From Ramlibacter sp. Leaf400 (lineage in GTDB: Bacteria; Pseudomonadota; Gammaproteobacteria; Burkholderiales; Burkholderiaceae_C), in the NCBI RefSeq assembly GCF_001424545.1, contig NZ_LMQL01000008.1, forward strand, positions 186,001 through 250,000: a DNA stretch of 64,000 bases, in the 5' to 3' direction. The position numbers and the translations under genes are program-made. Of the stretch, positions 19,561-28,407 are shown one piece after another. The notes beneath the pieces were generated by a model. The model was not told the origin of the DNA and made no database searches. It worked only from the letters and a program-made list of their open reading frames with translations. Position 1 is the stretch's first letter, and each line of letters begins with the position of its first letter.

Positions 19561-20141
19561 GCGATCGCGCCACCCTGCAGAGCATCGCCCGGCTGGTGCC
19601 GCCCGGCTCCCGCGTGCTCGACCTGGGCTGCGGCGACGGCGCGCTGCTGGACCTGCTGCGCCGCGAGCACGGCTGCTCCGGTTACGGGATCGAGATCGCC
19701 GACGACAACGTGCTGGCCTGCGTGCGGCGCGGCGTCGACGTCATCCAGCTCAACCTGGACGAGGGCCTGTCGATGTTCGGCGACGACAGCTTCGACGTGG
19801 TGCTGCAGATCGACACGCTGCAGCACCTGCGCAATGCCGAGACCATGCTGCGCGAGACGGCCCGCGTGGGCAAGCTGGGCATCGTGGCCTTCCCCAACTT
19901 CGCGCACTGGCCCAACCGGCTGTCGATCGTGCGCGGGCGCATGCCGGTGACCAAGCGGCTGCCCTACCAGTGGTACGACACGCCCAACATCCGTGTGGGC
20001 ACGTTCAAGGATTTCGAGGTGCTGGCCACGCGCAACCGCCTGGCCATCCTCGATGCCTTCGGCCTGCAGGAAGGCCGCGAGGTGCGCCGCCTGCCCAACC
20101 TGATGGCGGGCACGGCGGTCTTCAAGTTCGAGCGGGGCTGA
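19557..20141 (+). CDS. metW: Methionine biosynthesis protein MetW
   Basis: Methyltransferase-like partner of MetX needed for methionine synthesis in many proteobacteria; its exact reaction is unsettled. The 194 residues carry SAM-binding motif [16 protein letters not shown] (about 19-33) and the family features [24 protein letters not shown] and [18 protein letters not shown]. It overlaps metX (ATGA at 19557-19560) and is under the same riboswitch. No terminator is obvious after it before chrB. Confidence 0.97.
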   Translation: MSDRATLQSIARLVPPGSRVLDLGCGDGALLDLLRREHGCSGYGIEIADDNVLACVRRGVDVIQLNLDEGLSMFGDDSFDVVLQIDTLQHLRNAETMLRETARVGKLGIVAFPNFAHWPNRLSIVRGRMPVTKRLPYQWYDTPNIRVGTFKDFEVLATRNRLAILDAFGLQEGREVRRLPNLMAGTAVFKFERG

Positions 20142-20233
20142 TGTAGCATGGCGGCTCGGGATCACAGCCTCCCGATCCGCACAGGAAAGACGGTGTCCCG
20201 TCCAAGCGCTGGCAACTCGCATTGGAGTAAGCC

Positions 20234-21106
20234 ATGGACACCGCAACCCTATTACCTTGCCTCGAGCCTTCCCGACTGGCCGCCCGCATCGGCCGCGCCG
20301 ACTCACCGTTGCTGCTGGACGTGCGGCGCACGCCCGTCTTCGAGGCCAGTGACCGGCTGCTCGCCGGTGCCCGCCACTGCCCACCCGAAAGCGTGGCCGC
20401 GCTAGCCACGAGCGAGCCGCCCAGGCCCGTCGTCGTGTACTGCGCCTACGGCCACGAGGTCAGCCGTGGAGCCGCGGCCACGCTGCTGGCGGCAGGCTGG
20501 GATGCACGCTGGCTGGCCGGTGGCATCGAGGGCGGCGAGCCGGGCGTGGACGACGCCGGTGACGTCGAACGCTGGCGCTCGTCAGCGCCGGTTCGCATCC
20601 GCAAGCGCCCTGAGTTCGGCGCTGAAGGCCGAAGGGCCTCGCGCTGGATCACCCGCGCGCGGCCGAAGATCGACCGCGTCGCCTGCCCCTGGTTGATCCG
20701 CCGGTTCGTCGATCCTCGCGCGGAGTTCTTCTACGCCCCGGCGGGCGAGGTGCTGGAGCAGGCGCAGCGGATCGGCGCCGTCGCCTACGACCTCGAAGGC
20801 GCCCCCGTCAGCCACGAAGGTGATCGCTGCAGCTTCGACGCCCTGCTGCGACTGTTCGAGCTGCGATCGCCGGCCCTGGAGCAGCTCGCCTCCATCGTGC
20901 GCGGCGCCGACACCGCCCGGCTGGGCATCGTCCCCCAGGCTGCAGGACTGCTGGCCGTCTCGCTCGGGCTGTCGCGACTGCATGCGGACGACCACGCGAT
21001 GCTGGCGGCCGCCCTGCCGGTGTACGACGCCCTGTTCGAATGGTGCATGGCCGGCCAGGGCGAGACGCACACCTGGGCCGTTCACCAGCCGATCATTGCC
21101 GCATGA
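20234..21106 (+). CDS. chrB: Chromate resistance protein ChrB with N-terminal rhodanese domain
   Basis: Chromate-responsive component that precedes the ChrA efflux pump. Of 290 residues, about 1-115 is a rhodanese-like domain with the active loop YCAYGHEVSRG (Cys present). From about 130 to 285 is the ChrB C-terminal domain (ARPKIDRVACPWLIRRFVDPRAEFFYAP, SHEGDRCSFDALL, DDHAMLAAALPVYDALFEWC). Classic ChrB has a different N-terminus, so this is the rhodanese-fused variant. The ATG at 20234 follows GGAG at 20224-20227. chrA overlaps its end by four bases. Confidence 0.88.
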   Translation: MDTATLLPCLEPSRLAARIGRADSPLLLDVRRTPVFEASDRLLAGARHCPPESVAALATSEPPRPVVVYCAYGHEVSRGAAATLLAAGWDARWLAGGIEGGEPGVDDAGDVERWRSSAPVRIRKRPEFGAEGRRASRWITRARPKIDRVACPWLIRRFVDPRAEFFYAPAGEVLEQAQRIGAVAYDLEGAPVSHEGDRCSFDALLRLFELRSPALEQLASIVRGADTARLGIVPQAAGLLAVSLGLSRLHADDHAMLAAALPVYDALFEWCMAGQGETHTWAVHQPIIAA

Positions 21107-22434
21107 GCCCGGTGCCATTCCGCGAGGCGCTGCGTTTCTGGCTCAAGCTCGGCTTCATCAGCTTCGGTGGGCCTGCGGGGCAGATCGCGATCATGCACCG
21201 CGAGCTGGTGGAGCAGCGCCGCTGGATCTCGGAGCGGCGTTTCCTGCATGCGCTGAACTACTGCATGCTGCTGCCCGGACCCGAGGCGCAGCAGCTGGCC
21301 ACCTACATCGGCTGGCTGATGCACCGCACCTGGGGCGGGGTGGTGGCCGGCGCGCTGTTCGTTCTGCCCTCGCTGCTGCTGCTGATCGTCCTGAGCTGGG
21401 TCTACGTGGCGTTCGGCGACGTGCAATGGGTGGCCGGCGTGTTCTACGGCATCAAGCCCGCCGTTGCCGCGATCGTGCTGCAGGCGGTGTGGCGCATCGG
21501 CGGCCGCACGCTGCGTCGCCCGTCGCAGGCGCCGTTGCTGTGGGCCGTGGCCATCGCGAGCTTCGTCGCGATCGCGTTTCTCCACGTGCCTTTCCCCTGG
21601 GTCGTGCTTGCCGCCGCGGCGGTCGGAGCGTTGGGCGGGAATCGGTGGCCGGATCAGTTCAGAGGTGGCGGCGCGCATGTTGAGAGCTCGGCCTCGCACG
21701 GCCCCGCCCTGATCGACGACCACACGCCCACGCCGGAGCACGCGCGCTTCGGCCGCGCCCGGCTGGCGCTCGTGGTGGCCGTTGGCGCCGTGCTCTGGAT
21801 TGTCCCGATGGCGCTGCTGCTCGCCTGGCAGGGTGGGGACGGAACGCTCGCGCAGATGGGCTGGTTCTTCACCAAGGCCGCGCTGCTCACCTTCGGTGGC
21901 GCGTACGCCGTGCTGCCCTACGTGTACCAGGGTGCGGTGGAGCATTTCCAGTGGCTTACCGGCCCGCAGATGATCGACGGCCTGGCGCTGGGCGAGACCA
22001 CGCCGGGGCCGCTGATCATGGTGGTGGCCTTCGTCGGTTTCGTGGGCGGCTGGACGCGCCAGGTGCTTGGGCCGGACGCGCTGTTCCTCGGCGGTGCGCT
22101 GGCGGCTTGCGTGGTGACCTGGTTCACCTTCCTGCCCTCGTTCCTGTTCATCCTGGCGGGCGGACCGCTGGTCGAGGCCACGCACGGCCAGCTGCGGTTC
22201 ACCGCGCCGCTCACCGGCGTGACGGCGGCCGTGGTGGGCGTCATCGCCAGCCTGGCGCTCTTCTTCCTGCGGCACATCGCGCTGCCCGTGCCCGGAGGGC
22301 CCATCGACGGGGTGGCGCTGGCGATCGCCGCCGCCGCGGCCATCGCCCTGCTGCGCTTCAAGGCAGGCGTGATCCCGGTGATCCTGGCCTGCGCGGCGGC
22401 CGGGCTGCTGTTGCGCTTGGGCGGCCTGGCCTGA
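21103..22434 (+). CDS. chrA: Chromate efflux transporter ChrA
   Basis: Inner-membrane chromate exporter of the long-chain CHR family. The 443 residues consist of two homologous halves. The first begins FWLKLGFISFGGPAGQIAIMHRELVEQRRWIS; the second echoes it as AALLTFGGAYAVLPYVYQGAVEHFQWLT. About ten hydrophobic helices are seen, with a short hydrophilic linker near residues 190-225. The ATG at 21103 overlaps the chrB stop (ATGA), which is preferred over an earlier in-frame ATG inside chrB. Together the two genes form a chromate resistance cassette; no regulator-operator site was recognised. Confidence 0.95.
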   Translation: MSPVPFREALRFWLKLGFISFGGPAGQIAIMHRELVEQRRWISERRFLHALNYCMLLPGPEAQQLATYIGWLMHRTWGGVVAGALFVLPSLLLLIVLSWVYVAFGDVQWVAGVFYGIKPAVAAIVLQAVWRIGGRTLRRPSQAPLLWAVAIASFVAIAFLHVPFPWVVLAAAAVGALGGNRWPDQFRGGGAHVESSASHGPALIDDHTPTPEHARFGRARLALVVAVGAVLWIVPMALLLAWQGGDGTLAQMGWFFTKAALLTFGGAYAVLPYVYQGAVEHFQWLTGPQMIDGLALGETTPGPLIMVVAFVGFVGGWTRQVLGPDALFLGGALAACVVTWFTFLPSFLFILAGGPLVEATHGQLRFTAPLTGVTAAVVGVIASLALFFLRHIALPVPGGPIDGVALAIAAAAAIALLRFKAGVIPVILACAAAGLLLRLGGLA

Positions 22435-22450
22435 CGGCTATGCTTGCCGC

Positions 22451-23461
22451 ATGAACATCCTGATCACCGGCGGAAGCGGTTTCCTCGGTGCGCGGCTGGC
22501 GCGCACCCTCCTGAAGACGGGCAAGCTGTCGCGGGCCGGCGCGCCGGCGGCCCCGATCACCTCGCTCACGCTCACCGACCGGGCGCCGCCGCCGGACGAT
22601 CTCGCGGCCGACCCGCGCGTGCGGCACCTGGGCGGCGACCTGCTGGAGCTGGTGTCCGCGCGCAAGCTGCCGACCGCGGACACCGACGTCATCTTCCACC
22701 TGGCCGCCGCCGTGAGCGGCGAATGCGAGGCCGACTTCGACCTGGGCATGCGCAGCAACTTCGCCGCGACGCACCAGCTGCTGGAGGCCTGCCGCGCGCT
22801 CGGCTCGCGGCCGGTGTTCGTGTTCGCCAGTTCGCTCGCCGTGTTCGGCAAGCAGCCGGGCCGGCCCATGCCCGAGCCGATCACCGATGAGACGCTGCCC
22901 ACGCCGCAGAGCAGCTACGGCATCCAGAAATTCATCGGCGAGCAGCTGGTGGCCGACTACGCGCGCAAGGGCTTCGTCACCGGGCGCAGCGTGCGGCTGA
23001 TGACCGTCAGCGTGCGCCCCGGCCGGCCCAACGGCGCCGCCTCGGGCTTCCTCTCCGGGATGATCCGAGAGCCGCTGTCGGGCGTCCGTGCGCAGGTGCC
23101 GGTGGCGGCCGGGACGTCCGTCGCCCTCGCCTCGCCGGCGCGCACCATCGAAGGCATCGTGCGCGCCGCCGAATGCGACGACGCGCGCTGGGGCCCGCTC
23201 ACCGCGCTCAACCTGCCCTCGCTGCGCACTTCGGTGGGCGAGATGGCCGCGGCGCTGGAGAAAGTGGCGGGCGGCGATGCCGCCGCGCTGCTGGACTGGA
23301 CGCCCGATCCCGCGATCGAGCGCCTGGTGAGCACCTGGCCGGGCGACGTGCGCTGGGAGCGCGCCCGCGGCCTGGGCCTGGCCGCCGACACCAGCTTCGA
23401 GCAGGTGGTACGCGACTACGCGCGCGAGAACGAAGGCGCGGTCAAGCTGCCGGTGCGCTGA
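22451..23461 (+). CDS. denD: NAD-dependent epimerase/dehydratase, likely D-erythronate dehydrogenase
   Basis: Extended SDR. Its 336 residues start [21 protein letters not shown], which contains the Rossmann GGxGFLG motif. The Tyr-x3-Lys ([12 protein letters not shown]) lies near residue 155. The sequence fits the DenD type (D-erythronate dehydrogenase), which oxidises D-erythronate to 2-oxo-tetronate. The next gene is an OtnI-like isomerase, one base away, which supports that role. The kinase (OtnK) and aldolase (OtnC) that normally complete the route are absent here. The specific substrate is inferred from family and context. Confidence 0.82.
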   Translation: MNILITGGSGFLGARLARTLLKTGKLSRAGAPAAPITSLTLTDRAPPPDDLAADPRVRHLGGDLLELVSARKLPTADTDVIFHLAAAVSGECEADFDLGMRSNFAATHQLLEACRALGSRPVFVFASSLAVFGKQPGRPMPEPITDETLPTPQSSYGIQKFIGEQLVADYARKGFVTGRSVRLMTVSVRPGRPNGAASGFLSGMIREPLSGVRAQVPVAAGTSVALASPARTIEGIVRAAECDDARWGPLTALNLPSLRTSVGEMAAALEKVAGGDAAALLDWTPDPAIERLVSTWPGDVRWERARGLGLAADTSFEQVVRDYARENEGAVKLPVR

Positions 23462-23462
23462 C

Positions 23463-24293
23463 ATGCCGCGATTCGCCGCCAACCTCTCCATGCTCTATCC
23501 GGAGCTGCCCTTCCTCGACCGCTTCGAGGCGGCGGCACGGGACGGCTTCGAGGGCGTGGAGTTCCTGTTTCCCTACGAGCATCCGGCACAGGAGCTGGTC
23601 GCTCGCCTGCGGGGCAATGGCCTGCAGCAGGTGCTGTTCAACGCGCCGCCGGGCGACTTTGCCGCCGGTGAACGTGGCCTGGCCTGCCTGCCGCAGCGGC
23701 AGGACGAGTTCCGGGCGGGCCTGGCGAAGGCGCTGGAGTACGCCCAGGCCTTGCAGTGCCCACGCCTGCACGTGATGGCGGGGCTGGTGCCCCCGGGCCG
23801 TTCGAACGACGACTTGCGGGCCACCTACGTCGACAACCTGCGATGGGCCGCCCGGCAGTGCGAAGGCACGGGCGTGCAACTGCTGCTGGAGCCGATCAAC
23901 CCTCGCGACATCCCCGGCTTCTTCCTCAACCGCCAGGACGAGGCGCACGCGCTGGTGGCCGAGATCGGCGCGCCGCATGTCAAGGTGCAGATGGACCTGT
24001 ACCACTGCCAGATCGTCGAAGGCGACCTGGCCATGAAGATCCGGCAGTACCTGCCCACCGGGCGCGTCGGCCACTTCCAGATCGCGGGCGTGCCGCAGCG
24101 CCACGAGCCCGACACGGGCGAGCTGGACTATCCGTTCCTGTTCCGCACCATCGACGAAGTGGCGGCCGCCTCGGGCTGGGACGGCTGGATCGGCTGCGAA
24201 TACCGGCCGGCGCGCGGCGCCGTGCCGGGCGGCACCAGCGAAGGGCTGGGCTGGCTGCGGCGCTGGCGCGCAGGCTCGGCTTCTAGCGCTTGA
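23463..24293 (+). CDS. otnI: 2-oxo-tetronate isomerase / hydroxypyruvate isomerase-like protein
   Basis: TIM-barrel sugar-acid isomerase of the AP-endonuclease-2 fold. The 276 residues start [21 protein letters not shown]. Metal-site features include [16 protein letters not shown] (Glu), VQMDLYHCQ (Asp, His), [21 protein letters not shown] and IGCEYRP (Glu). In the erythronate route OtnI converts 2-dehydro-tetronate to 3-dehydro-tetronate. It follows denD after one base. Its 3' end overlaps the convergent DUF421 gene by 11 bases. Hydroxypyruvate isomerase is the older family name and remains possible. Confidence 0.85.
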   Translation: MPRFAANLSMLYPELPFLDRFEAAARDGFEGVEFLFPYEHPAQELVARLRGNGLQQVLFNAPPGDFAAGERGLACLPQRQDEFRAGLAKALEYAQALQCPRLHVMAGLVPPGRSNDDLRATYVDNLRWAARQCEGTGVQLLLEPINPRDIPGFFLNRQDEAHALVAEIGAPHVKVQMDLYHCQIVEGDLAMKIRQYLPTGRVGHFQIAGVPQRHEPDTGELDYPFLFRTIDEVAAASGWDGWIGCEYRPARGAVPGGTSEGLGWLRRWRAGSASSA

Positions 24294-24741
24294 TCACGCT
24301 GATGCTGCCGTCGGCTTCCAGGAAGGCGAAGCGCATCTCGGTGAGCATGCAGTCGTTCTCGCGCAGCACCTTGTGCAGGTCCGCGACGCTCACGCGCTGG
24401 CCGCGCATCACGTCCTCGTAGAGCACGCCGTCGCGGCCGAGCAGCACCTCACGACCCTCGACCAGTTCCTCTGCGCGGCGCGAGCGGGAGGTGACCCAGG
24501 CCAGACCGAAGTTCAGGCCGATCAGGGTGGCCGCGACGATCAGGCCGCCTGTGATCGATTCGTCGCCACCCGACAGTCCGTTCGAGACGGCTTCGCTCAA
24601 CAGCAGCATCACCACCAGGTCGAACGGAGTGAACTGGCCGACCGTGCGCTTGCCGGAAAGGCGCACCAGCACCAGCAATGAAAGGTAGATCACCGCGCCG
24701 CGCGCGACGAACTCCCACCAGGGCAGGTCCATGTGGAACAT
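24283..24741 (-). CDS. DUF421 (YetF-like) membrane protein
   Basis: Small membrane protein of unknown function. Of 152 residues, about 1-85 hold three hydrophobic helices ([66 protein letters not shown]). The cytoplasmic C-terminal domain has the typical [38 protein letters not shown]. The motif [15 protein letters not shown] is characteristic of the family. The start is the ATG at 24741; an ATG at 24732 is nearly as good. It lies downstream of a DUF3606 gene on the same strand. Confidence 0.9.
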   Translation of the reverse strand: MFHMDLPWWEFVARGAVIYLSLLVLVRLSGKRTVGQFTPFDLVVMLLLSEAVSNGLSGGDESITGGLIVAATLIGLNFGLAWVTSRSRRAEELVEGREVLLGRDGVLYEDVMRGQRVSVADLHKVLRENDCMLTEMRFAFLEADGSISVIKR

Positions 24742-24825
24742 GGCCTGCAGTTCAGCGCGGCTGAGCCGTGCCGGCTGTCAGTTTCTGCCGCCGGCGCGCG
24801 TACGAAACGCACGCATCGGTGCCGC

Positions 24826-25020
24826 TCACACCGTCAGGATGTACTCCTGGCCGTCGAGCAGCTGCTCGACCTGGGCCGCCTTGGGCCCGACCTGCTCCAC
24901 GGCCTCCCGCAGCTGCGTCTCGTTGCAGGCGAACCGTTTGGTCCACCAGGCGACTTCGCGCGGATTGTCCATGTCGATCAGCCCCCGGTTGGCGGGCACG
25001 GTGTCGAATACGAAGGCCAT
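24826..25020 (-). CDS. DUF3606 small protein
   Basis: A 64-residue protein of unknown role (MAFVFDTVPANRGLIDMDNPREVAWWTKRF...). The pattern INxDNPxEVxxWxxxFxCxxxxLxxAVxxVGPxxxxVExxL is that of DUF3606, a small helical domain. An earlier in-frame ATG (25107) would add 29 basic residues of low quality. The ATG at 25020 is favoured because GGGAGC lies upstream and the domain starts there. No known partner is adjacent. Confidence 0.8.
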   Translation of the reverse strand: MAFVFDTVPANRGLIDMDNPREVAWWTKRFACNETQLREAVEQVGPKAAQVEQLLDGQEYILTV

Positions 25021-25181
25021 GGCCTGTTGCTCCCGATTGCGGTGAATTCTTGAACGGGCTCCATTGAGCATCGGCGCCACCGCCGGGCCTGACCGCTGGG
25101 GGAGCAACCAGATGTCATCCGGCTCCTACTCTTGCGCTAGGACGCTTGCGCATGCCCGCCGACCGCCGGCAAAAGCGACGG

Positions 25182-25931
25182 CTAGCTGATCCGTTCGAGG
25201 AAGGCCATGGCCGCGCCCGGCGCGCGTTCCTTGGCGCCATTGATGAAGAACACGTAGGCGTCGCGGCCGCCTTCGGCCCACGCTCGGGCGCCGGTCGCCC
25301 ACTGGTCCAGGGCCGGCGCCGGATAGCCGGTCTCCAGTTCCGGCTGGCTCTGCATCAGCCGCAGGTAGGCGAACTCCGCCTGCTCGTCGGCGATCTGCGG
25401 GTACTTGGGCGAATCGGTGTGCACCGTCACGCAGCCGTAGCGCCGTGCGAGGGCCAGGTACTCGTCGCTGTGGAAGCTGGGGTGCCGCACCTCCAGCACG
25501 TGCCGCAGCGGCAGGCTGCCCAGCCGGGCGGGCAGCAGCGACAGGAAGGCTTCCAGGTCCTGCGGATCGAAGGCCTTGGTCGGCATGAACTGCCACAGGA
25601 TGGGCCCGAGCTTGTCGCCCAGTTCGTCCAGGCCCGAGCCGAGGAAGCGGTCGATCGCCTCGCGCGCCGTGCCCAGCTCGCGCCGGTTGGTGGTGGAGCG
25701 GTGGGCCTTGATCGCGAACACGAAGCCGTCGGGCGTCTCGTCGCGCCACTTGGCGAAGGTGGGCGGCTTGAAGGTGCTGTAGAACGTTCCGTTGACTTCG
25801 GTGGCGGTCAGGCGCCGGCTGGCCCAGTGCAGCTCCTGGCTGTGGGGAAGTCCGGGCGGGTAGAAGGTGTCCCGCCAGGGGTCGAAGTTCCAGCCGCCCA
25901 CGCCGGCGTGGATTGCGCCCTTGCTGCTCAT
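25182..25931 (-). CDS. DUF72 (YecE-like) protein
   Basis: TIM-barrel-like protein of unknown biochemical role. The 249 residues start MSSKGAIHAGVGGWNFDPWRDTFYP; GGWxxxxWxxxFYP is the DUF72 opening motif. TATEVNGTFYSTFKPPTFAKWRDETPDGFVFAIKAHR and EVRHPSFHSDEYLALARRYGC (for the second half) are also typical. The end, YVFFINGAKERAPGAAMAFLERI, matches the usual final helix. It is divergent from the M20 peptidase gene with 86 bases between. Confidence 0.93.
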   Translation of the reverse strand: MSSKGAIHAGVGGWNFDPWRDTFYPPGLPHSQELHWASRRLTATEVNGTFYSTFKPPTFAKWRDETPDGFVFAIKAHRSTTNRRELGTAREAIDRFLGSGLDELGDKLGPILWQFMPTKAFDPQDLEAFLSLLPARLGSLPLRHVLEVRHPSFHSDEYLALARRYGCVTVHTDSPKYPQIADEQAEFAYLRLMQSQPELETGYPAPALDQWATGARAWAEGGRDAYVFFINGAKERAPGAAMAFLERIS

Positions 25932-26017
25932 CCGCTGCTCCTGTCTCCCGGGTTTCGAATTGCCGCACTTTAGCGGCCGTCGTACAGTGGCGGGCTGCTT
26001 CCTGGAGAACTTCCCGA

Positions 26018-27490
26018 ATGAATGCCCCCCTGCACCGCGAGATGCCCGGCGCCCTGCTGGACGCCACCCAGGCCCTGGCCCACGCCAGCGACCAGTGGGA
26101 CCGCGACATCGTGCGCCAGCTCACCGAGTACATCGCCATTCCCGCCAAGTCGCCCAGCTTCGATGCCGACTGGGCCGCGCACGGCCACATCGAGACCGTC
26201 CTGCGCAATGCCGCCGCCTGGGTCGAGGCGCAGAAGGTCGAAGGCCTGAAGCTGGAGATCGTCCGCCTGCCGGGCCGCACGCCGGTGCTGTTCTTCGAGG
26301 TCGAGGCCACCCGGCCCGGCGCCGCGCAGACGGTGCTGATGTACGGCCACCTGGACAAGCAGCCGGAGTTCAGCGGCTGGCGCAACGACCTGGGCCCGTG
26401 GACGCCCAAGTACGAGGACGGCAAGCTCTACGGCCGCGGTGGCGCCGACGACGGCTACGCGGTCTACGCCAGCATCGCCGCGGTGCAGGCGCTCAAGGCC
26501 CAGAAGGTGCCGCACCCGCGCATCGTCGGCCTGGTCGAGACCTGCGAGGAGAGCGGCTCCTACGACCTGCTGCCCTACGTCGACGCGCTGCGCACGCGCC
26601 TGGGCGACGTGGGCCTGGTGATCTGCCTGGATTCGGGCGCCGGCAACTACGACCAGCTGTGGCTCACCACCTCGCTGCGCGGCATGGCCTCGGGCATGCT
26701 GAAGGTCCAGATCCTCACCGAGGGCGTGCATTCGGGTGACGCCTCGGGCCTGGTGCCGTCGAGCTTCCGCATCATGCGGCAGGTGCTCGACCGGCTGGAG
26801 GACAGCAAGAACGGGCGCCTCCTGCCTGCCAGTTTCCACTGCGAGGTGCCCCCGGTGCGCCTGGAGCAGGCGCGCGCCACCGCGGCCATCCTGGGCGAAG
26901 AGGTCTACAAGCGCTTCCCCTGGGCGCACGCCGATTGCGGCGGCTCGGTGCAGACCGCACTGCCCACCACCACCGACCCGGTGCAGGCGCTGATCAACCG
27001 CACCTGGACGCCCACGCTGTCCGTGACCGGCGCGGAAGGCTTCCCCGCGCTTCAGGATGCTGGCAACGTGCTGCGGCCCTACACCGCCTTCAAGCTGTCG
27101 CTGCGCCTGCCGCCGCTGGTGGATGCGGCCGCCGCGGTGCAGGAGCTCAAGACGCTGCTGGAGGACAACGCGCCCTACCAGGCGGTCGTCACCTTCGATG
27201 CGGGCAGCGCGGCCACCGGCTGGAACGCGCCCGACACCGCGTCCTGGTTCGAGCAGGCCCTGAACTCGGCCTCGCAGGCGCACTTCGGCGCGCCCTGCGG
27301 CTACATCGGCCAGGGCGGCACCATCCCGCTGATGAGCATGCTCAGCCAGGGCTTCCCGGCCGCGCAGATGATGGTCTGCGGCGTGCTCGGCCCGCGCAGC
27401 AACGCGCACGGCCCCAACGAGTTCCTGCACGTGCCATACGCCAAGAAGCTGACGGCGGCGGTAGCCGAAGTGATCGCTCGCATGCCTTGA
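26018..27490 (+). CDS. M20 family metallopeptidase
   Basis: Zinc-dependent exopeptidase or amidohydrolase of the M20 (ArgE/DapE/carnosinase) clan. Of 490 residues, the metal and catalytic residues appear in YGHLDKQPE (His, Asp), GRGGADDGYA (bridging Asp), VETCEESGS (catalytic Glu pair), LDSGAGNYD (Asp) and HGPNEF (last His). The dimerisation lid lies at about 230-390 (TEGVHSGDASGLVPS...). The ATG at 26018 is preferred, with GGAGAA upstream. No neighbour suggests a substrate; dipeptidase activity is the likely general role. Confidence 0.93.
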   Translation: MNAPLHREMPGALLDATQALAHASDQWDRDIVRQLTEYIAIPAKSPSFDADWAAHGHIETVLRNAAAWVEAQKVEGLKLEIVRLPGRTPVLFFEVEATRPGAAQTVLMYGHLDKQPEFSGWRNDLGPWTPKYEDGKLYGRGGADDGYAVYASIAAVQALKAQKVPHPRIVGLVETCEESGSYDLLPYVDALRTRLGDVGLVICLDSGAGNYDQLWLTTSLRGMASGMLKVQILTEGVHSGDASGLVPSSFRIMRQVLDRLEDSKNGRLLPASFHCEVPPVRLEQARATAAILGEEVYKRFPWAHADCGGSVQTALPTTTDPVQALINRTWTPTLSVTGAEGFPALQDAGNVLRPYTAFKLSLRLPPLVDAAAAVQELKTLLEDNAPYQAVVTFDAGSAATGWNAPDTASWFEQALNSASQAHFGAPCGYIGQGGTIPLMSMLSQGFPAAQMMVCGVLGPRSNAHGPNEFLHVPYAKKLTAAVAEVIARMP

Positions 27491-27546
27491 GCGCGACCGT
27501 GTCGCGCTAGGGTGACTGCGGATGCGGCGCGGCACAGCCGCGTCCG

Positions 27547-28407
27547 ATGATCGCCCTCGGCATGAGCTCGGCTCCCTCGATCCTGACCACGTTCACGGCC
27601 AGCGACGGCGACAACCTCGCCGTGCAGCACTGGCCGTTGCCGGACGACGTCCGGCCGCGCGGCGTGGTGCTGCTGGTGCACGGACTGGGCGAGCACGCGG
27701 GCCGCTACGACCGCGTGGCGCGCCGCCTGGCCGAGTGGGGATTCGAAGTCCGGGGCTACGACCAGTTCGGGCATGGGGAATCCGGCGGGGCGCGCGGCGC
27801 CCTCTCCAGCGACACGCGCCTGCTCGACGACCTGGGTGAGATGGTGGAAGCCGCGCGCACCCGCACGCCCGACGGCCTGCCCCTCATCCTGCTCGGTCAC
27901 AGCATGGGCGGGCTGGTGGCCGCGCAGTACGCGGCCGCGCATCCGGGGACGATCGACGCGCTGGTGCTTTCCTCGCCCGCCCTGGGCACGCGCGTTCGCG
28001 GCTGGCGGCGCTTCTTGCTGCGGACGCTTCCGAGGTTCGCGCCCAACCTGCGCGTGGGCAACGGCCTGCAAACGCGCTGGCTCTCGCACGACCCGGAAGT
28101 GGAGCGCGCCTACCTCGCCGATCCCCTGGTGCACGACCGCATCAGCGCGCGGCTGGCCCGCTACATCACCGAGGGCGGGTCCGAGGTGGTGGCGCAGGCG
28201 TCGCGGTGGAAGGTGCCCACGCTGCTGATGTACGCCGGCGCCGACCGGCTGGTCGACCCCGCCGGCAGCCGCGCCTTCGCCGCCGCGGCGCCGGCCGACC
28301 GGGTCACCACCCGGTGCTTCGACGGCCTCTACCACGAGATCTTCAACGAGCAGGAGGCGCAGCCGGTGTTCGACTGCCTCCAGCACTGGCTGGACGAGCG
28401 CTGCTAG
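27547..28407 (+). CDS. Alpha/beta hydrolase, monoacylglycerol lipase-like
   Basis: Serine hydrolase of the Hydrolase_4 type. The 286 residues (or 281 from the ATG at 27562) include VLLVHGLGEHAGRYDRVARRLAEWGFEVRGYDQFGHGESGG, which carries the oxyanion-hole HG and the GHGxS motif of monoglyceride lipases. The nucleophile elbow is GHSMGG, the Asp is in ADRLVD and the His in YHEIFNE. No signal peptide is apparent. The gene ends in CTAG, which provides the TAG of both this gene and the convergent MFS gene. Confidence 0.9.
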   Translation: MIALGMSSAPSILTTFTASDGDNLAVQHWPLPDDVRPRGVVLLVHGLGEHAGRYDRVARRLAEWGFEVRGYDQFGHGESGGARGALSSDTRLLDDLGEMVEAARTRTPDGLPLILLGHSMGGLVAAQYAAAHPGTIDALVLSSPALGTRVRGWRRFLLRTLPRFAPNLRVGNGLQTRWLSHDPEVERAYLADPLVHDRISARLARYITEGGSEVVAQASRWKVPTLLMYAGADRLVDPAGSRAFAAAAPADRVTTRCFDGLYHEIFNEQEAQPVFDCLQHWLDERC

